Notes under the pieces: generated by a model
Told to the model about the DNA's origin: nothing
The model's input: only the letters and a program-made list of their open reading frames with translations
Database searches by the model: none
Assembly (NCBI RefSeq): GCF_913777145.1
Contig: NZ_CAJYPS010000008.1
Coordinates: 26,188-90,187, forward strand
Source: an uncultured Roseateles sp.
GTDB taxonomy: Bacteria; Pseudomonadota; Gammaproteobacteria; Burkholderiales; Burkholderiaceae_C
DNA length: 64,000 nt
Direction of reading: 5' to 3'
Translations under genes and position numbers: made by a program
In this document: positions 25,620 to 38,463 of the stretch, one piece after another
Layout of the letters: each line of letters starts with the position of its first letter
Position numbering within the stretch: the stretch's first letter is position 1

Positions 25620-27818
25620 ATGAAGACAGCAGTGACTCAGCCGGGAATGCGGCTTGCGATGAGCCTGGCCCTGACCGGTGCGCTGGCCGCCTGTGGCGGC
25701 GGCGGTGGCGGCACAGCGGGCACCCCTATCGTCGGCCCCGGGGCGCCAGCGCCGGGCGCGAGTTCGCCCACGGTGACGGACACGGCCACCGTGAGCCTCA
25801 AGCTCTCGTCCACGACCGTGACCGCCGGGGCGCCTGCGACGGCGACCGTCACTGTGGTCAACAAGACCGGCACACCCATTCCGGGGTTGGTCGTGAAGTT
25901 CACGACCGACGCCGGCCTGGGCGCTTTCAGCGCCAGCTCTGCGCTGACCGATGCCAACGGTTCGGCCACGGTTGTGCTGTCGCCGGCGGCCGCCACCACG
26001 GCGGGGGCCGACACCCTGCGCGCCACCGTGAACTATTCGGGGGCTGACTATTCCGCGTCCACCGGTTTCCAGCTGACGGCGACCAACGTCACCATCTCAT
26101 CCTTCACCTCGGATGTGCCAGCCGGTGGCAGCCTGTCGGCCTATGGCCAGGCCAACCTGACCGTGACGTTGGCGGGCACGTCGGCCACCACACCGGTCAA
26201 CGTGGTGCTGACCTCGTCCTGCGTGTCGGCAGGCAAGGGCACGCTGACGCCGGCCAGCGTGACCACCAGCACCGGCCGCGCCACCTTCACCTTCCGTGAT
26301 CAGGCTTGCGGTACGGTGGCCAGCAGCGAGAACCTGCAGGTCTCGGTGACCGGCACCAGCCTGACTCAGTCGCTGAGCATCCCGGTCAGTTCTCCGCTGG
26401 CGTCCAGCATCGGCTTCGTGTCGGCCTCGCCGACCAGCATCTACCTGCGTGGCTCGGGCTACGTGGAAAGCTCCGACGTGACCTTCCAGGTCAAGGATGC
26501 CGCCAACAATGGGCTCCCCGGTCAGACCGTGGTGCTGACGCCCAGCGTGCTGGTCGGCGGCCTGACGCTGGACGATCAGACCGGTTCGGTGACCAAGGCC
26601 ACCGACAGCAACGGCAATGTCATCGTGCGTGTGAACTCCGGCACCGTGCCGACGCCGGTGCGCATACGGGCCACGCTGCAGGGCAGCAACATCTCCACGG
26701 TGTCCAGCTCGCTGGCGATCGCGGTGGGCTTGCCGTCGCAGCTGAACTTCTCGGTGGCGCAGGGGACTCAGAACATCGAGGGCTACGACATCCAGGGCAC
26801 GGCGAACACTTACACGGTGGTGGCTTCGGATCGACTGGGCAACCCGGTGCCTGATGGCACGTCGGTCAACTTCATTGCCGAGGGGGGGCAGATTCAGGCC
26901 ATACGCCAGACCGCGCTGAGTGCCAACGGCATTGCGACTGCGACTGCGAACTTCGTCAGTGCTGCTCCCGTGCCTCAGGACGGGCGGGTGACCGTGTTGG
27001 CCTATGCGCTGGGTGAAGAGTCCTTCCTCGACACCAACGGGGACAACGTCTACACCGCGGGCGAGGCCTTCCAGAACCTGGGTGACCTCTACCTCGACCG
27101 CAAGTACGACAACTTCTTCAACGCCGCGGAAGATCAGTTCGTATCTCTGGGCAAGGGCGACACGGCCTCCTGTGCTCTGCCTGCAGGCACGCCGGCCTCG
27201 ACGGCCGCGCTGTTGGCGACGGACGTGTCCATTCCCAACCGTGACAACACCTGCAGCACGGGCTGGGGCCAGGCCTATGTGCGCCGTGCCTTGCAGACCG
27301 TCTTGTCCACGTCGGCGGCGCGTCCGTTGTGGGGTACGGCCCGTCCCGCGGTGGTGGGGGCGGCCTCGGGCGTCTGCGCCGCGCCGCTGGCACTGATCGA
27401 CCGCTATGTGAGCGATCAGCCGGCGCGCTATGCGGTGGATGCGAGTGGCAATCCCATCCCGGGCAAAACCACTTACTACCCGCTGGTGGGCAGCAATGGT
27501 GTGGGGACCAGTCTCTACGGGCTGGGCGGTAGCGGTGCGTTCTCCTTCCTGGTCGCGGATGCCAACCCCATCGCTTTCAATCCGATGGCTGCTGGCACGA
27601 CGGTTTCCGTCAGCGCAACCGATGGTCTGACCGCTACCGTGCTGGGCGGCTCGCCCGTGCCTAGCAGTACGGTGCCGACGGCGGTTTCGATCAGCTACAA
27701 GTTCGATACGGCGTCGTCGGGCACCATTTCGGTCAACCTGCGCTCGCCCAGCGGTGTGACGACCACCATTCCTGTCTTCGTGACGACGCTTGCGTCGCCG
27801 GGTGCGTGCACCAACTGA
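25620..27818 (+). CDS. Ig-like (Big-1 type) lipoprotein with EF-hand-like loops
   Basis: A 732-residue secreted lipoprotein with a TGALAACGGGGGG lipobox followed by a Pro/Gly linker. Repeated Ig-like domains of the Big-1/invasin kind follow at about 55-150, 155-260, 265-370 and 375-465 (for example VVKFTTDAGLGAFS with SALTDANGSATVVL, and VNFIAEGGQI with TALSANGIATATANF). Residues 471-482, DTNGDNVYTAGE, look like an EF-hand/dockerin calcium loop, with a similar acidic stretch (DRKYDNFFNAAED) soon after. Paired cysteines occur in the C-terminal part. AGGAG at 25606-25610 supports the ATG at 25620. It lies between pilQ and aroK and its end overlaps aroK by 13 bases. It is probably a surface protein; a pilus role is conjecture. 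Confidence 0.75.
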   Translation: MKTAVTQPGMRLAMSLALTGALAACGGGGGGTAGTPIVGPGAPAPGASSPTVTDTATVSLKLSSTTVTAGAPATATVTVVNKTGTPIPGLVVKFTTDAGLGAFSASSALTDANGSATVVLSPAAATTAGADTLRATVNYSGADYSASTGFQLTATNVTISSFTSDVPAGGSLSAYGQANLTVTLAGTSATTPVNVVLTSSCVSAGKGTLTPASVTTSTGRATFTFRDQACGTVASSENLQVSVTGTSLTQSLSIPVSSPLASSIGFVSASPTSIYLRGSGYVESSDVTFQVKDAANNGLPGQTVVLTPSVLVGGLTLDDQTGSVTKATDSNGNVIVRVNSGTVPTPVRIRATLQGSNISTVSSSLAIAVGLPSQLNFSVAQGTQNIEGYDIQGTANTYTVVASDRLGNPVPDGTSVNFIAEGGQIQAIRQTALSANGIATATANFVSAAPVPQDGRVTVLAYALGEESFLDTNGDNVYTAGEAFQNLGDLYLDRKYDNFFNAAEDQFVSLGKGDTASCALPAGTPASTAALLATDVSIPNRDNTCSTGWGQAYVRRALQTVLSTSAARPLWGTARPAVVGAASGVCAAPLALIDRYVSDQPARYAVDASGNPIPGKTTYYPLVGSNGVGTSLYGLGGSGAFSFLVADANPIAFNPMAAGTTVSVSATDGLTATVLGGSPVPSSTVPTAVSISYKFDTASSGTISVNLRSPSGVTTTIPVFVTTLASPGACTN

Positions 27819-28378
27819 AGATCGCCCTGGTCGGCATGCCCGGCGGTGGCAAGTCCACCGTCGGCCGGCAACTGGCACGCCAGATCGGCGTGCCTTTTGT
27901 CGATTCCGACCATGAGATCGAGCAGCGCATTGGCGGCAGCATCCGGGCCTTCTTCGAGCGCGAGGGCGAAGACGCCTTCCGTGAGCTGGAAGCGCAGGTG
28001 CTGGCCGAGCTGCTGCAGCGCCCGGGCGATTGCGTGCTGGCCACCGGTGGTGGCTCGGTGCTGAGGGATCGCAATCGGGAACTGCTGCATTCGCACGCGA
28101 CGGTGCTCTACCTGCGCTCCACGCCCGAAGACCTCTACCGCCGCCTGCGCCACGACACCCAGCGGCCGCTGCTGCAGGTGCGGGATCCGCTGGCCCGCTT
28201 GCGCGAACTGCACCACCAGCGCGACCCGCTATACCGGCGCTGCGCCCACTATGTGCTGGAGAGCGCCCGGCCCTCGGTGCACGCGCTGGTGAACATGGCG
28301 CTGATGCAATTGGAGCTGGCCGGCCTGGTGGATCCGGCCCGCGTGGCTGCCACCGTCGGCGCCGAGCGCCAGGACTGA
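27806..28378 (+). CDS. aroK: Shikimate kinase
   Basis: A 190-residue cytosolic NMP-kinase-fold enzyme that phosphorylates shikimate at the 3-hydroxyl. It has the P-loop GMPGGGKST, the shikimate-binding DSDHEIE and ATGGGSV motifs, and the LID arginines in RPLL. The GTG at 27806 (MHQLKIALVG) restores the first beta strand seen in all homologues, whereas the ATG at 27836 would remove it. This start lies inside the preceding gene (13-base overlap), implying coupling. It is followed by aroB, the usual pairing. Confidence 0.93.
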   Translation: MHQLKIALVGMPGGGKSTVGRQLARQIGVPFVDSDHEIEQRIGGSIRAFFEREGEDAFRELEAQVLAELLQRPGDCVLATGGGSVLRDRNRELLHSHATVLYLRSTPEDLYRRLRHDTQRPLLQVRDPLARLRELHHQRDPLYRRCAHYVLESARPSVHALVNMALMQLELAGLVDPARVAATVGAERQD

Positions 28379-28408
28379 TCGCCCCGCCGCGACTCTTACA
28401 CTCAGCGC

Positions 28409-29500
28409 ATGAGTCGCTCCCTCGTTCCCATCGCGCTGCCCGACGGTCGCAGCTACGACATCCGCATAGGCGCCGGCCTGCTGGGCGAGTCGGCCAGCTG
28501 GCAGGGCCTGCCGCGCGCGGCCGCCGCGCTGATCGTCAGCAACACCACGGTGGCGCCGCTCTATGCCGAGCGCCTGCGCGCCCAGCTGCTGGCCCATTAC
28601 CTGCGCGTGGATGTGGTGGTGCTGCCGGACGGCGAGCAGCACAAGGACTGGGCCAGTCTCAACACCATCATCGACCACCTGCTGGGCCAGGCCCTGGACC
28701 GCAAGACCGTGCTGTTTGCGCTGGGCGGCGGGGTTATCGGCGACATGACCGGCTTTGCCGCGGCCATCTACATGCGCGGCGTGCCCTTCGTGCAGGTGCC
28801 CACCACGTTGCTGGCCCAGGTCGATTCCTCGGTGGGCGGCAAGACCGCGATCAACCACCCGCTGGGCAAGAACATGCTGGGCGCCTTCTACCAGCCCGAG
28901 CGCGTGATCGCCGACCTGGACACGCTGGACACCTTGCCCGACCGCGAGCTGCGTGCCGGCCTGGCCGAGATCATCAAGTACGGGCCCATCGCCGACGTCG
29001 GCTTCCTCTGCTGGCTGGAAGACAACCTGCACGCGCTGCTGGAACGCGACAAGACCGTGCTCGGTTATGCGGTGCAGCGCAGCTGCGAGATCAAGGCCGA
29101 GGTAGTGGCCGCCGACGAACGCGAGCAGGGGCTGCGCGCCATCCTGAACTTCGGCCATACGCTGGGCCATGCGATCGAGGCCGGCCTGGGATACGGCGCG
29201 TGGCTGCATGGCGAGGCGGTGGCCTGCGGCATGCTGCTGGCGGCCGATCTGTCGCAGCGCCAGGGCCTGCTGAACGAGCAGGCGGTGCTGCGCCTGCGCA
29301 CGCTGATTGAGCGTGCCGGCCTGCCGGTGCAGCCGCCGCGTCTGGGCGCCGAGCGCTACCTGCAGCTGATGCGGGTGGACAAGAAGGCCGAGGCCGGTGC
29401 GATCCGCTTCGTGCTGATCGAGGGCCTGGGGCAGGCGGGGCTGCATGCGGTACCCGACGAGCTCATCGTGGCCACGCTCGAGGCCCATGGCGCGGCCTGA
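28409..29500 (+). CDS. aroB: 3-Dehydroquinate synthase
   Basis: A 363-residue NAD- and metal-dependent enzyme converting DAHP to 3-dehydroquinate. Recognisable motifs are the NAD loop [14 protein letters not shown] (about 109-122), the [21 protein letters not shown] stretch, and metal ligands in [19 protein letters not shown] and [10 protein letters not shown]. It starts about 30 bases after aroK and overlaps the dgt start by 14 bases, so aroK-aroB-dgt is probably one transcript. Confidence 0.95.
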   Translation: MSRSLVPIALPDGRSYDIRIGAGLLGESASWQGLPRAAAALIVSNTTVAPLYAERLRAQLLAHYLRVDVVVLPDGEQHKDWASLNTIIDHLLGQALDRKTVLFALGGGVIGDMTGFAAAIYMRGVPFVQVPTTLLAQVDSSVGGKTAINHPLGKNMLGAFYQPERVIADLDTLDTLPDRELRAGLAEIIKYGPIADVGFLCWLEDNLHALLERDKTVLGYAVQRSCEIKAEVVAADEREQGLRAILNFGHTLGHAIEAGLGYGAWLHGEAVACGMLLAADLSQRQGLLNEQAVLRLRTLIERAGLPVQPPRLGAERYLQLMRVDKKAEAGAIRFVLIEGLGQAGLHAVPDELIVATLEAHGAA

Positions 29501-30638
29501 GCCGCCGCTCAAGCGCCACCCGGCGGCGGCCGACCCGGCCCGCAGCCGCGGCCGGCGCGTGCCCGAGCCACCCGCGCCCACGCGCAGCGAATACCAGCGC
29601 GATCGCGACCGCATCGTGCACAGCACGGCCTTCCGGCGCCTGGTCTACAAGACCCAGGTGTTCCTGAACCACGAGGGCGATCTGTTCCGCACCCGGCTGA
29701 CCCATTCGTTGGAGGTGGCCCAACTGGGGCGTTCCATCGCGCGTAGCCTGGGCCTGGACGAAGACCTGGTCGAGACCATCGCGCTGGCGCACGACCTGGG
29801 CCACACGCCCTTCGGCCATGTGGGTCAGGACGTGCTGAACGACTGCATGAAGCCCTTCGGCGGCTTCGAGCACAACCTGCAGTCGCTGCGGGTGGTGGAC
29901 AGCCTGGAGCAGCGCTACCCCGAGTTCGACGGCCTCAACCTCAGCTACGAGTCGCGCGAAGGCATCCTCAAGCACTGTTCGCGCGCCCATGCGGCCGAGC
30001 TGGAGGCGGGTGAGCCCGGTGGTGTGGCAGCGCGCTTTCTGCTCGGCGGCCAGCCCAGTCTGGAGGCCCAGCTGTGCAACCTGGCCGATGAGGTGGCCTA
30101 CAACGCCCATGACGTGGACGACGGCGTGCGCTCCGGCCTGGTCACGCTGGAGCAACTGCTCGCGGTGGACCTGGTGCGGGAGCATCATGACGCCGCACTG
30201 GCCGCCCACCCCGGACTGGCGCCCAAGCGCCTGCTGGCCGAGACCATACGGCGCATGCTGTCCGCCCAGGTCTACGACATCATCGACGCCACCCGCCAGG
30301 CGCTGGCCGACGCGGCGCCGGCGGACATCGACGCGGTGCGCCGTCTGCCGCAGCCGCTGGCGCGTTTCAGCCCCGACATGCGCGCGCGCAGCCACGCGCT
30401 CAAGCGCTTCCTGTTCGCCAACCTCTACCGCCACCCGCAGGTGCAGGCCACGCGGGTGCGGGCGGAAGAAGTGCTGCGCGATCTGTTCGGGCTCTACGCC
30501 GACGATGCGACACAGCTGCCCGAGGACTTCGCCGCCCGACCCGACCGCGAGCGCGCCTGTGCCGACTACATCGCCGGCATGACCGACCGCTACGCGATAC
30601 GCGAGCACCAGCGCCTGACCGGCAAGACCCTGTTCTGA
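29487..30638 (+). CDS. dgt: dGTP triphosphohydrolase family protein
   Basis: A 383-residue HD-domain deoxynucleoside triphosphate triphosphohydrolase. The H...HD...D metal site is visible in [23 protein letters not shown] and [11 protein letters not shown]. The N-terminus has [27 protein letters not shown], the conserved nucleotide-binding start. It hydrolyses dGTP (and possibly other dNTPs) to the nucleoside and PPPi, shaping dNTP pools. The ATG at 29487 lies within the end of aroB; an upstream in-frame start at 29445 has no family similarity. Confidence 0.92.
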   Translation: MARPEPPLKRHPAAADPARSRGRRVPEPPAPTRSEYQRDRDRIVHSTAFRRLVYKTQVFLNHEGDLFRTRLTHSLEVAQLGRSIARSLGLDEDLVETIALAHDLGHTPFGHVGQDVLNDCMKPFGGFEHNLQSLRVVDSLEQRYPEFDGLNLSYESREGILKHCSRAHAAELEAGEPGGVAARFLLGGQPSLEAQLCNLADEVAYNAHDVDDGVRSGLVTLEQLLAVDLVREHHDAALAAHPGLAPKRLLAETIRRMLSAQVYDIIDATRQALADAAPADIDAVRRLPQPLARFSPDMRARSHALKRFLFANLYRHPQVQATRVRAEEVLRDLFGLYADDATQLPEDFAARPDRERACADYIAGMTDRYAIREHQRLTGKTLF

Positions 30639-30677
30639 GCGGCCTGCCGCTTCCCCACCTGGTCCAGGCGGGTATAC

Positions 30678-30696
30678 AAATGGTGTCGGAGTCGTA
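30678..30696 (+). repeat. REP-like motif, left of the RAYT gene
   Basis: AAATGGTGTCGGAGTCGTA matches, in opposite orientation, the two motifs downstream of the transposase-like gene (shared core AAAT-GG-GTC-GAG). Located 24 bases before the RAYT start. Confidence 0.55.
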
Positions 30697-30719
30697 TATT
30701 CCGGGTTGAGCTCCCGTGA

Positions 30720-31427
30720 ATGCCGCCCATGGCCCGTCTGCCCCGTCTCATCCTCCCCGATCACCCCCACCACGTGCTGCTGCGCGGCCACAACGGCCAG
30801 CCCGTGTTCATGGACGACCAGGACCGCCAGCTGATGCTGCAGGTGCTGGCCGAGGTGTCACGCCAGCAGAGCGTGCTGCTGCATGCCTATGTGCTGATGG
30901 ACAACCACCTGCACCTGCTGGTCACGCCCGGCAGCGAGGACGGGCTGGGCCGCATGATGCAGTCACTGGGCCGGCGCTACGTGGCGGCCTTCAACGCCCG
31001 CCACGGTCGCCGTGGCACCTTGTGGGAAGGGCGTTTCCGCGCCGCGCTGCTGCAGCCCCAGCCCTATCTGCTGGCCTGCATGCGCTATATCGAGCTCAAC
31101 CCGGTGCGGGCCGGCCTCTGCCTGGCCGCGGAGGACTGGCCCTGGTCCAGCGCCGCCCACCACCTGGGCCGCACGCGCGACCGGCTGCTGCACGAGCACG
31201 CGCTGTACTGGGCGCTGGGCAACACACCCTTCGAGCGCGAGGCGGCCTACCGCGACTGGCTGGCCCAGGGTACGGCGCCGGCCGAAGCCCAGCTCATCAT
31301 CGAGTCGGTTTTGCGGGGGCGCCCGCTGGCGGGGGCCGACTTTCTTGCGCCCTGGCTGAACAGCCATCCCGAGGTGGTGGTGCGCCGCCCGCGCGGCCGT
31401 CCCCGCAAACCTGACGCCGGCGGTTGA
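30720..31427 (+). CDS. REP-associated tyrosine transposase (RAYT), IS200-like
   Basis: A 235-residue Y1 HUH-type protein with the metal-binding HxH in MDNHLHLL, the catalytic Tyr in MRYIELNPVRAGL, and GTLWEGRFRAALLQ, all typical of RAYT/TnpA-REP proteins. These single-strand nucleases recognise short palindromic REP sequences and are usually single-copy, vertically inherited and not autonomous insertion sequences. Consistent with that, the gene is bracketed by REP-like motifs rather than IS ends. Starts are possible at 30720 or 30729. The C-terminus is basic (RRPRGRPRKP, AT-hook-like). It splits dgt from gltB. Confidence 0.85.
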   Translation: MPPMARLPRLILPDHPHHVLLRGHNGQPVFMDDQDRQLMLQVLAEVSRQQSVLLHAYVLMDNHLHLLVTPGSEDGLGRMMQSLGRRYVAAFNARHGRRGTLWEGRFRAALLQPQPYLLACMRYIELNPVRAGLCLAAEDWPWSSAAHHLGRTRDRLLHEHALYWALGNTPFEREAAYRDWLAQGTAPAEAQLIIESVLRGRPLAGADFLAPWLNSHPEVVVRRPRGRPRKPDAGG

Positions 31428-31446
31428 TTCATCTGTGACCCCATTT
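31428..31446 (-). repeat. REP-like motif, right side, copy 1
   Basis: Reverse complement reads AAATGGGGTCACAGATGAA and begins directly after the RAYT stop. It resembles copy 2 (AAAT, GTCA, AGA, GA in register). Confidence 0.5.
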
Positions 31447-31476
31447 AAATCGCGAGCGTTTGTTGCGAATCGTATA

Positions 31477-31497
31477 AATCGTCTCTGACACCTATTT
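31477..31497 (-). repeat. REP-like motif, right side, copy 2
   Basis: Reverse complement reads AAATAGGTGTCAGAGACGATT, closely matching the left copy in inverted orientation. Together with copy 1 it forms a direct pair downstream of the RAYT gene. Confidence 0.55.
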
Positions 31498-31562
31498 AAT
31501 GCGGTTGCCGCCCGGGCGGCACTGCATTACGCTGCCGTCCTGTTGTGATCCAGGAGGGCGAC

Positions 31563-36308
<4,746 letters not shown>

Positions 36309-36319
36309 GGAGTCAAGCC

Positions 36320-37804
36320 ATGGGAAAAGTCACCGGCTTCATGGAATACGAGCGTCTGGACGAGGGCTACGAGCCGGTCGCCGCGCGGGTCAAGAACTAC
36401 AAGGAATTCGTCATCGGCCTCAACGTCGAACAGGCCAAGGTGCAGGGCGCGCGCTGCATGGACTGCGGCACGCCGTTCTGCAACAACGGCTGCCCGGTCA
36501 ACAACGTGATCCCGGACTTCAACGACCTGGTCTACAAGGGCCGGCCCGAGGACTGGAAGCTGGCGCTGACCGTGCTGCACAGCACCAACAACTTCCCCGA
36601 GTTCACCGGCCGCATCTGCCCCGCGCCCTGTGAGGCGGCCTGCACGCTGAACGTGAACGACGACGCGGTGGGCATCAAGTCCATAGAGCACGCCATCATC
36701 GACCGCGGCTGGGCCGAGGGATGGGTGAAGCCGCTGCCGCCGGCCGTCAAGACCGGCAAGAAGGTGGCCGTGATCGGTTCCGGCCCCGCTGGCCTGGCGG
36801 CCGCGCAGCAACTGGCGCGTGTGGGTCACGAGGTGACGGTGTTCGAGAAGAACGACCGTGTGGGCGGCCTGCTGCGCTACGGCATTCCCGACTTCAAGAT
36901 GGAGAAGTCCCACATCGACCGCCGCGTCGAGCAGATGCAGGCCGAGGGCGTGAGCTTCCGCACCGGCGTGCTGGTCGGCAGCCTGCCGGCCCAAGGCCCG
37001 GAAAGCAAGGTCACCAACTGGGCCAAGGAGAGCGTGTCGGCCGAGGACCTGAAGGCCGAGTTCGACGCGGTGCTGCTGGCCGGCGGCGCCGAGACCTCGC
37101 GCGACCTGCCGGTGGCGGGTCGTGACCTGGCCGGCGTGCACTTTGCGATGGAGTTCCTGCCGCAGCAGAACAAGGTCAATGCGGGCGACAAGCTCAAGGG
37201 CCAGCTGCGCGCGGATGGCAAGCATGTGGTCGTCATCGGCGGTGGCGACACCGGCAGCGATTGCGTGGGCACCAGCAACCGCCATGGCGCCAAGAGCGTC
37301 ACCCAGTTCGAGCTGCTGCCCCAGCCGCCCGAGGTGGAAGACCGGCCCATGACCTGGCCCTACTGGCCCATCAAGCTGCGCACCTCCAGCAGCCATGAGG
37401 AGGGCTGCGAGCGCGAGTTCGCGATCGCCACCAAGGAGTTTGTCGGCGAGAAGGGCAAGCTGACCGGCGTGAAGACCGTGCGCCTCAAGTGGGAGGGCGG
37501 CCGCATGACCGAGGTCGAGGGCAGCGAGCAGATCATCAAGGCCGACCTGGCGCTGCTGGCCATGGGCTTCACCGCACCGGTGGCGACCGTGCTGGACGCC
37601 TTCGGGGTCGACAAGGACGCCCGCGGCAACGGCAAGGCCGCGACCGAGGGTGCGGCGGCCTACAAGACCAATGTCGACAAGGTGTTCGCCGCCGGCGACA
37701 TGCGCCGCGGCCAGAGCCTGGTGGTCTGGGCCATACGCGAGGGCCGCCAGGCCGCGCGTGCGGTGGACGAGTACCTGATGGGGGTGTCGGCGCTGCCGCG
37801 CTGA
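36320..37804 (+). CDS. gltD: Glutamate synthase small subunit
   Basis: A 494-residue flavoprotein that takes electrons from NADPH and passes them to GltB. N-terminal Fe-S cysteine clusters are at about 46-58 ([13 protein letters not shown]) and around 100 (CPAPCEAAC). FAD binding is marked by [12 protein letters not shown] (about 150) and NADPH binding by [12 protein letters not shown] (about 305). AAGGAG at 36307-36312 precedes the ATG. Convergent with the TonB-like gene, the stops being four bases apart. Confidence 0.96.
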   Translation: MGKVTGFMEYERLDEGYEPVAARVKNYKEFVIGLNVEQAKVQGARCMDCGTPFCNNGCPVNNVIPDFNDLVYKGRPEDWKLALTVLHSTNNFPEFTGRICPAPCEAACTLNVNDDAVGIKSIEHAIIDRGWAEGWVKPLPPAVKTGKKVAVIGSGPAGLAAAQQLARVGHEVTVFEKNDRVGGLLRYGIPDFKMEKSHIDRRVEQMQAEGVSFRTGVLVGSLPAQGPESKVTNWAKESVSAEDLKAEFDAVLLAGGAETSRDLPVAGRDLAGVHFAMEFLPQQNKVNAGDKLKGQLRADGKHVVVIGGGDTGSDCVGTSNRHGAKSVTQFELLPQPPEVEDRPMTWPYWPIKLRTSSSHEEGCEREFAIATKEFVGEKGKLTGVKTVRLKWEGGRMTEVEGSEQIIKADLALLAMGFTAPVATVLDAFGVDKDARGNGKAATEGAAAYKTNVDKVFAAGDMRRGQSLVVWAIREGRQAARAVDEYLMGVSALPR

Positions 37805-37808
37805 GGCC

Positions 37809-38456
37809 TCAGCCCGGGCCGTCGGGCAGGGCCCGGGCCTGGGGCAGGGGACCGCTGAGACAGCGGCCCGCATTCGCAGCCAGCCCGGGCAGCCAGCCCA
37901 GCCGGGGCGGTGAGCCGTCGGCCGCAAAGCGGGCCAGCAGGCAGTGTGCCTGCGGTGCTCCGCTGGCCCGCCAGCGGGCCTCGCCGAGCACGCGCTCGGT
38001 CATGCTGCGGTAGGCCTTGGGGGCCTCGGGGTCGGTGCTGGCGGCGCTGACCGTCTGGGGGCGGCCCTCGGCGTCCAGCCGCACATAGACACGCACCTGC
38101 ACGCCGCTGGCGGGCATGGCGGCATCCGGCAATTCCAGCCGTGGCGCAGCCGTGTCGAACTGCGGCGGTTCATCGTCGCCCACGGTTGCCTCTGCCATCG
38201 GAGAGGCGGCGGCCGGCTTCAGCTCGTTTGCGGCACCGGCCATGTTTGCCGACGCCTCATCGCTGGGCGTCGGGCGGGCTGGTTCTGGCGCCTGCGGCGA
38301 TGCCTCGGGCGGCAGCTCGACGCGACGCGCCAGCAGCGCCGCATGGGCGCCCCCGCCTGGCTTGCTGCCGCTGCCGCCACCGTGCCAGAACAGCACGGCG
38401 GCATGCAGCGCCAGGGCCAGGGCGCCGCACAGCGCAACCGGGCGGGTGATGCTCAC
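37809..38456 (-). CDS. TonB-like membrane-anchored protein of the pilY1 operon
   Basis: A 215-residue protein with an N-terminal membrane anchor (about 5-25), a Pro/Ala/Glu-rich periplasmic spacer (about 45-105) and a C-terminal domain (about 110-195) with [20 protein letters not shown] and [15 protein letters not shown], which recall the TonB C-terminal fold. I see no ExbB/ExbD partner or receptor gene nearby. The GTG start lies eight bases after the pilY1 stop, so it is the last gene of the minor-pilin operon. The role is unknown; a stabilising or peptidoglycan-spanning role for the pilus apparatus is only a guess. Confidence 0.6.
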   Translation of the reverse strand: MSITRPVALCGALALALHAAVLFWHGGGSGSKPGGGAHAALLARRVELPPEASPQAPEPARPTPSDEASANMAGAANELKPAAASPMAEATVGDDEPPQFDTAAPRLELPDAAMPASGVQVRVYVRLDAEGRPQTVSAASTDPEAPKAYRSMTERVLGEARWRASGAPQAHCLLARFAADGSPPRLGWLPGLAANAGRCLSGPLPQARALPDGPG

Positions 38457-38463
38457 CCGGCGA

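Noticed and set aside
30639..31562. Active insertion sequence around the transposase-like gene
   Set aside because: The protein is of the RAYT type, the flanks are REP-like motifs rather than IS200 ends, and neighbouring genes are intact and in conserved order.
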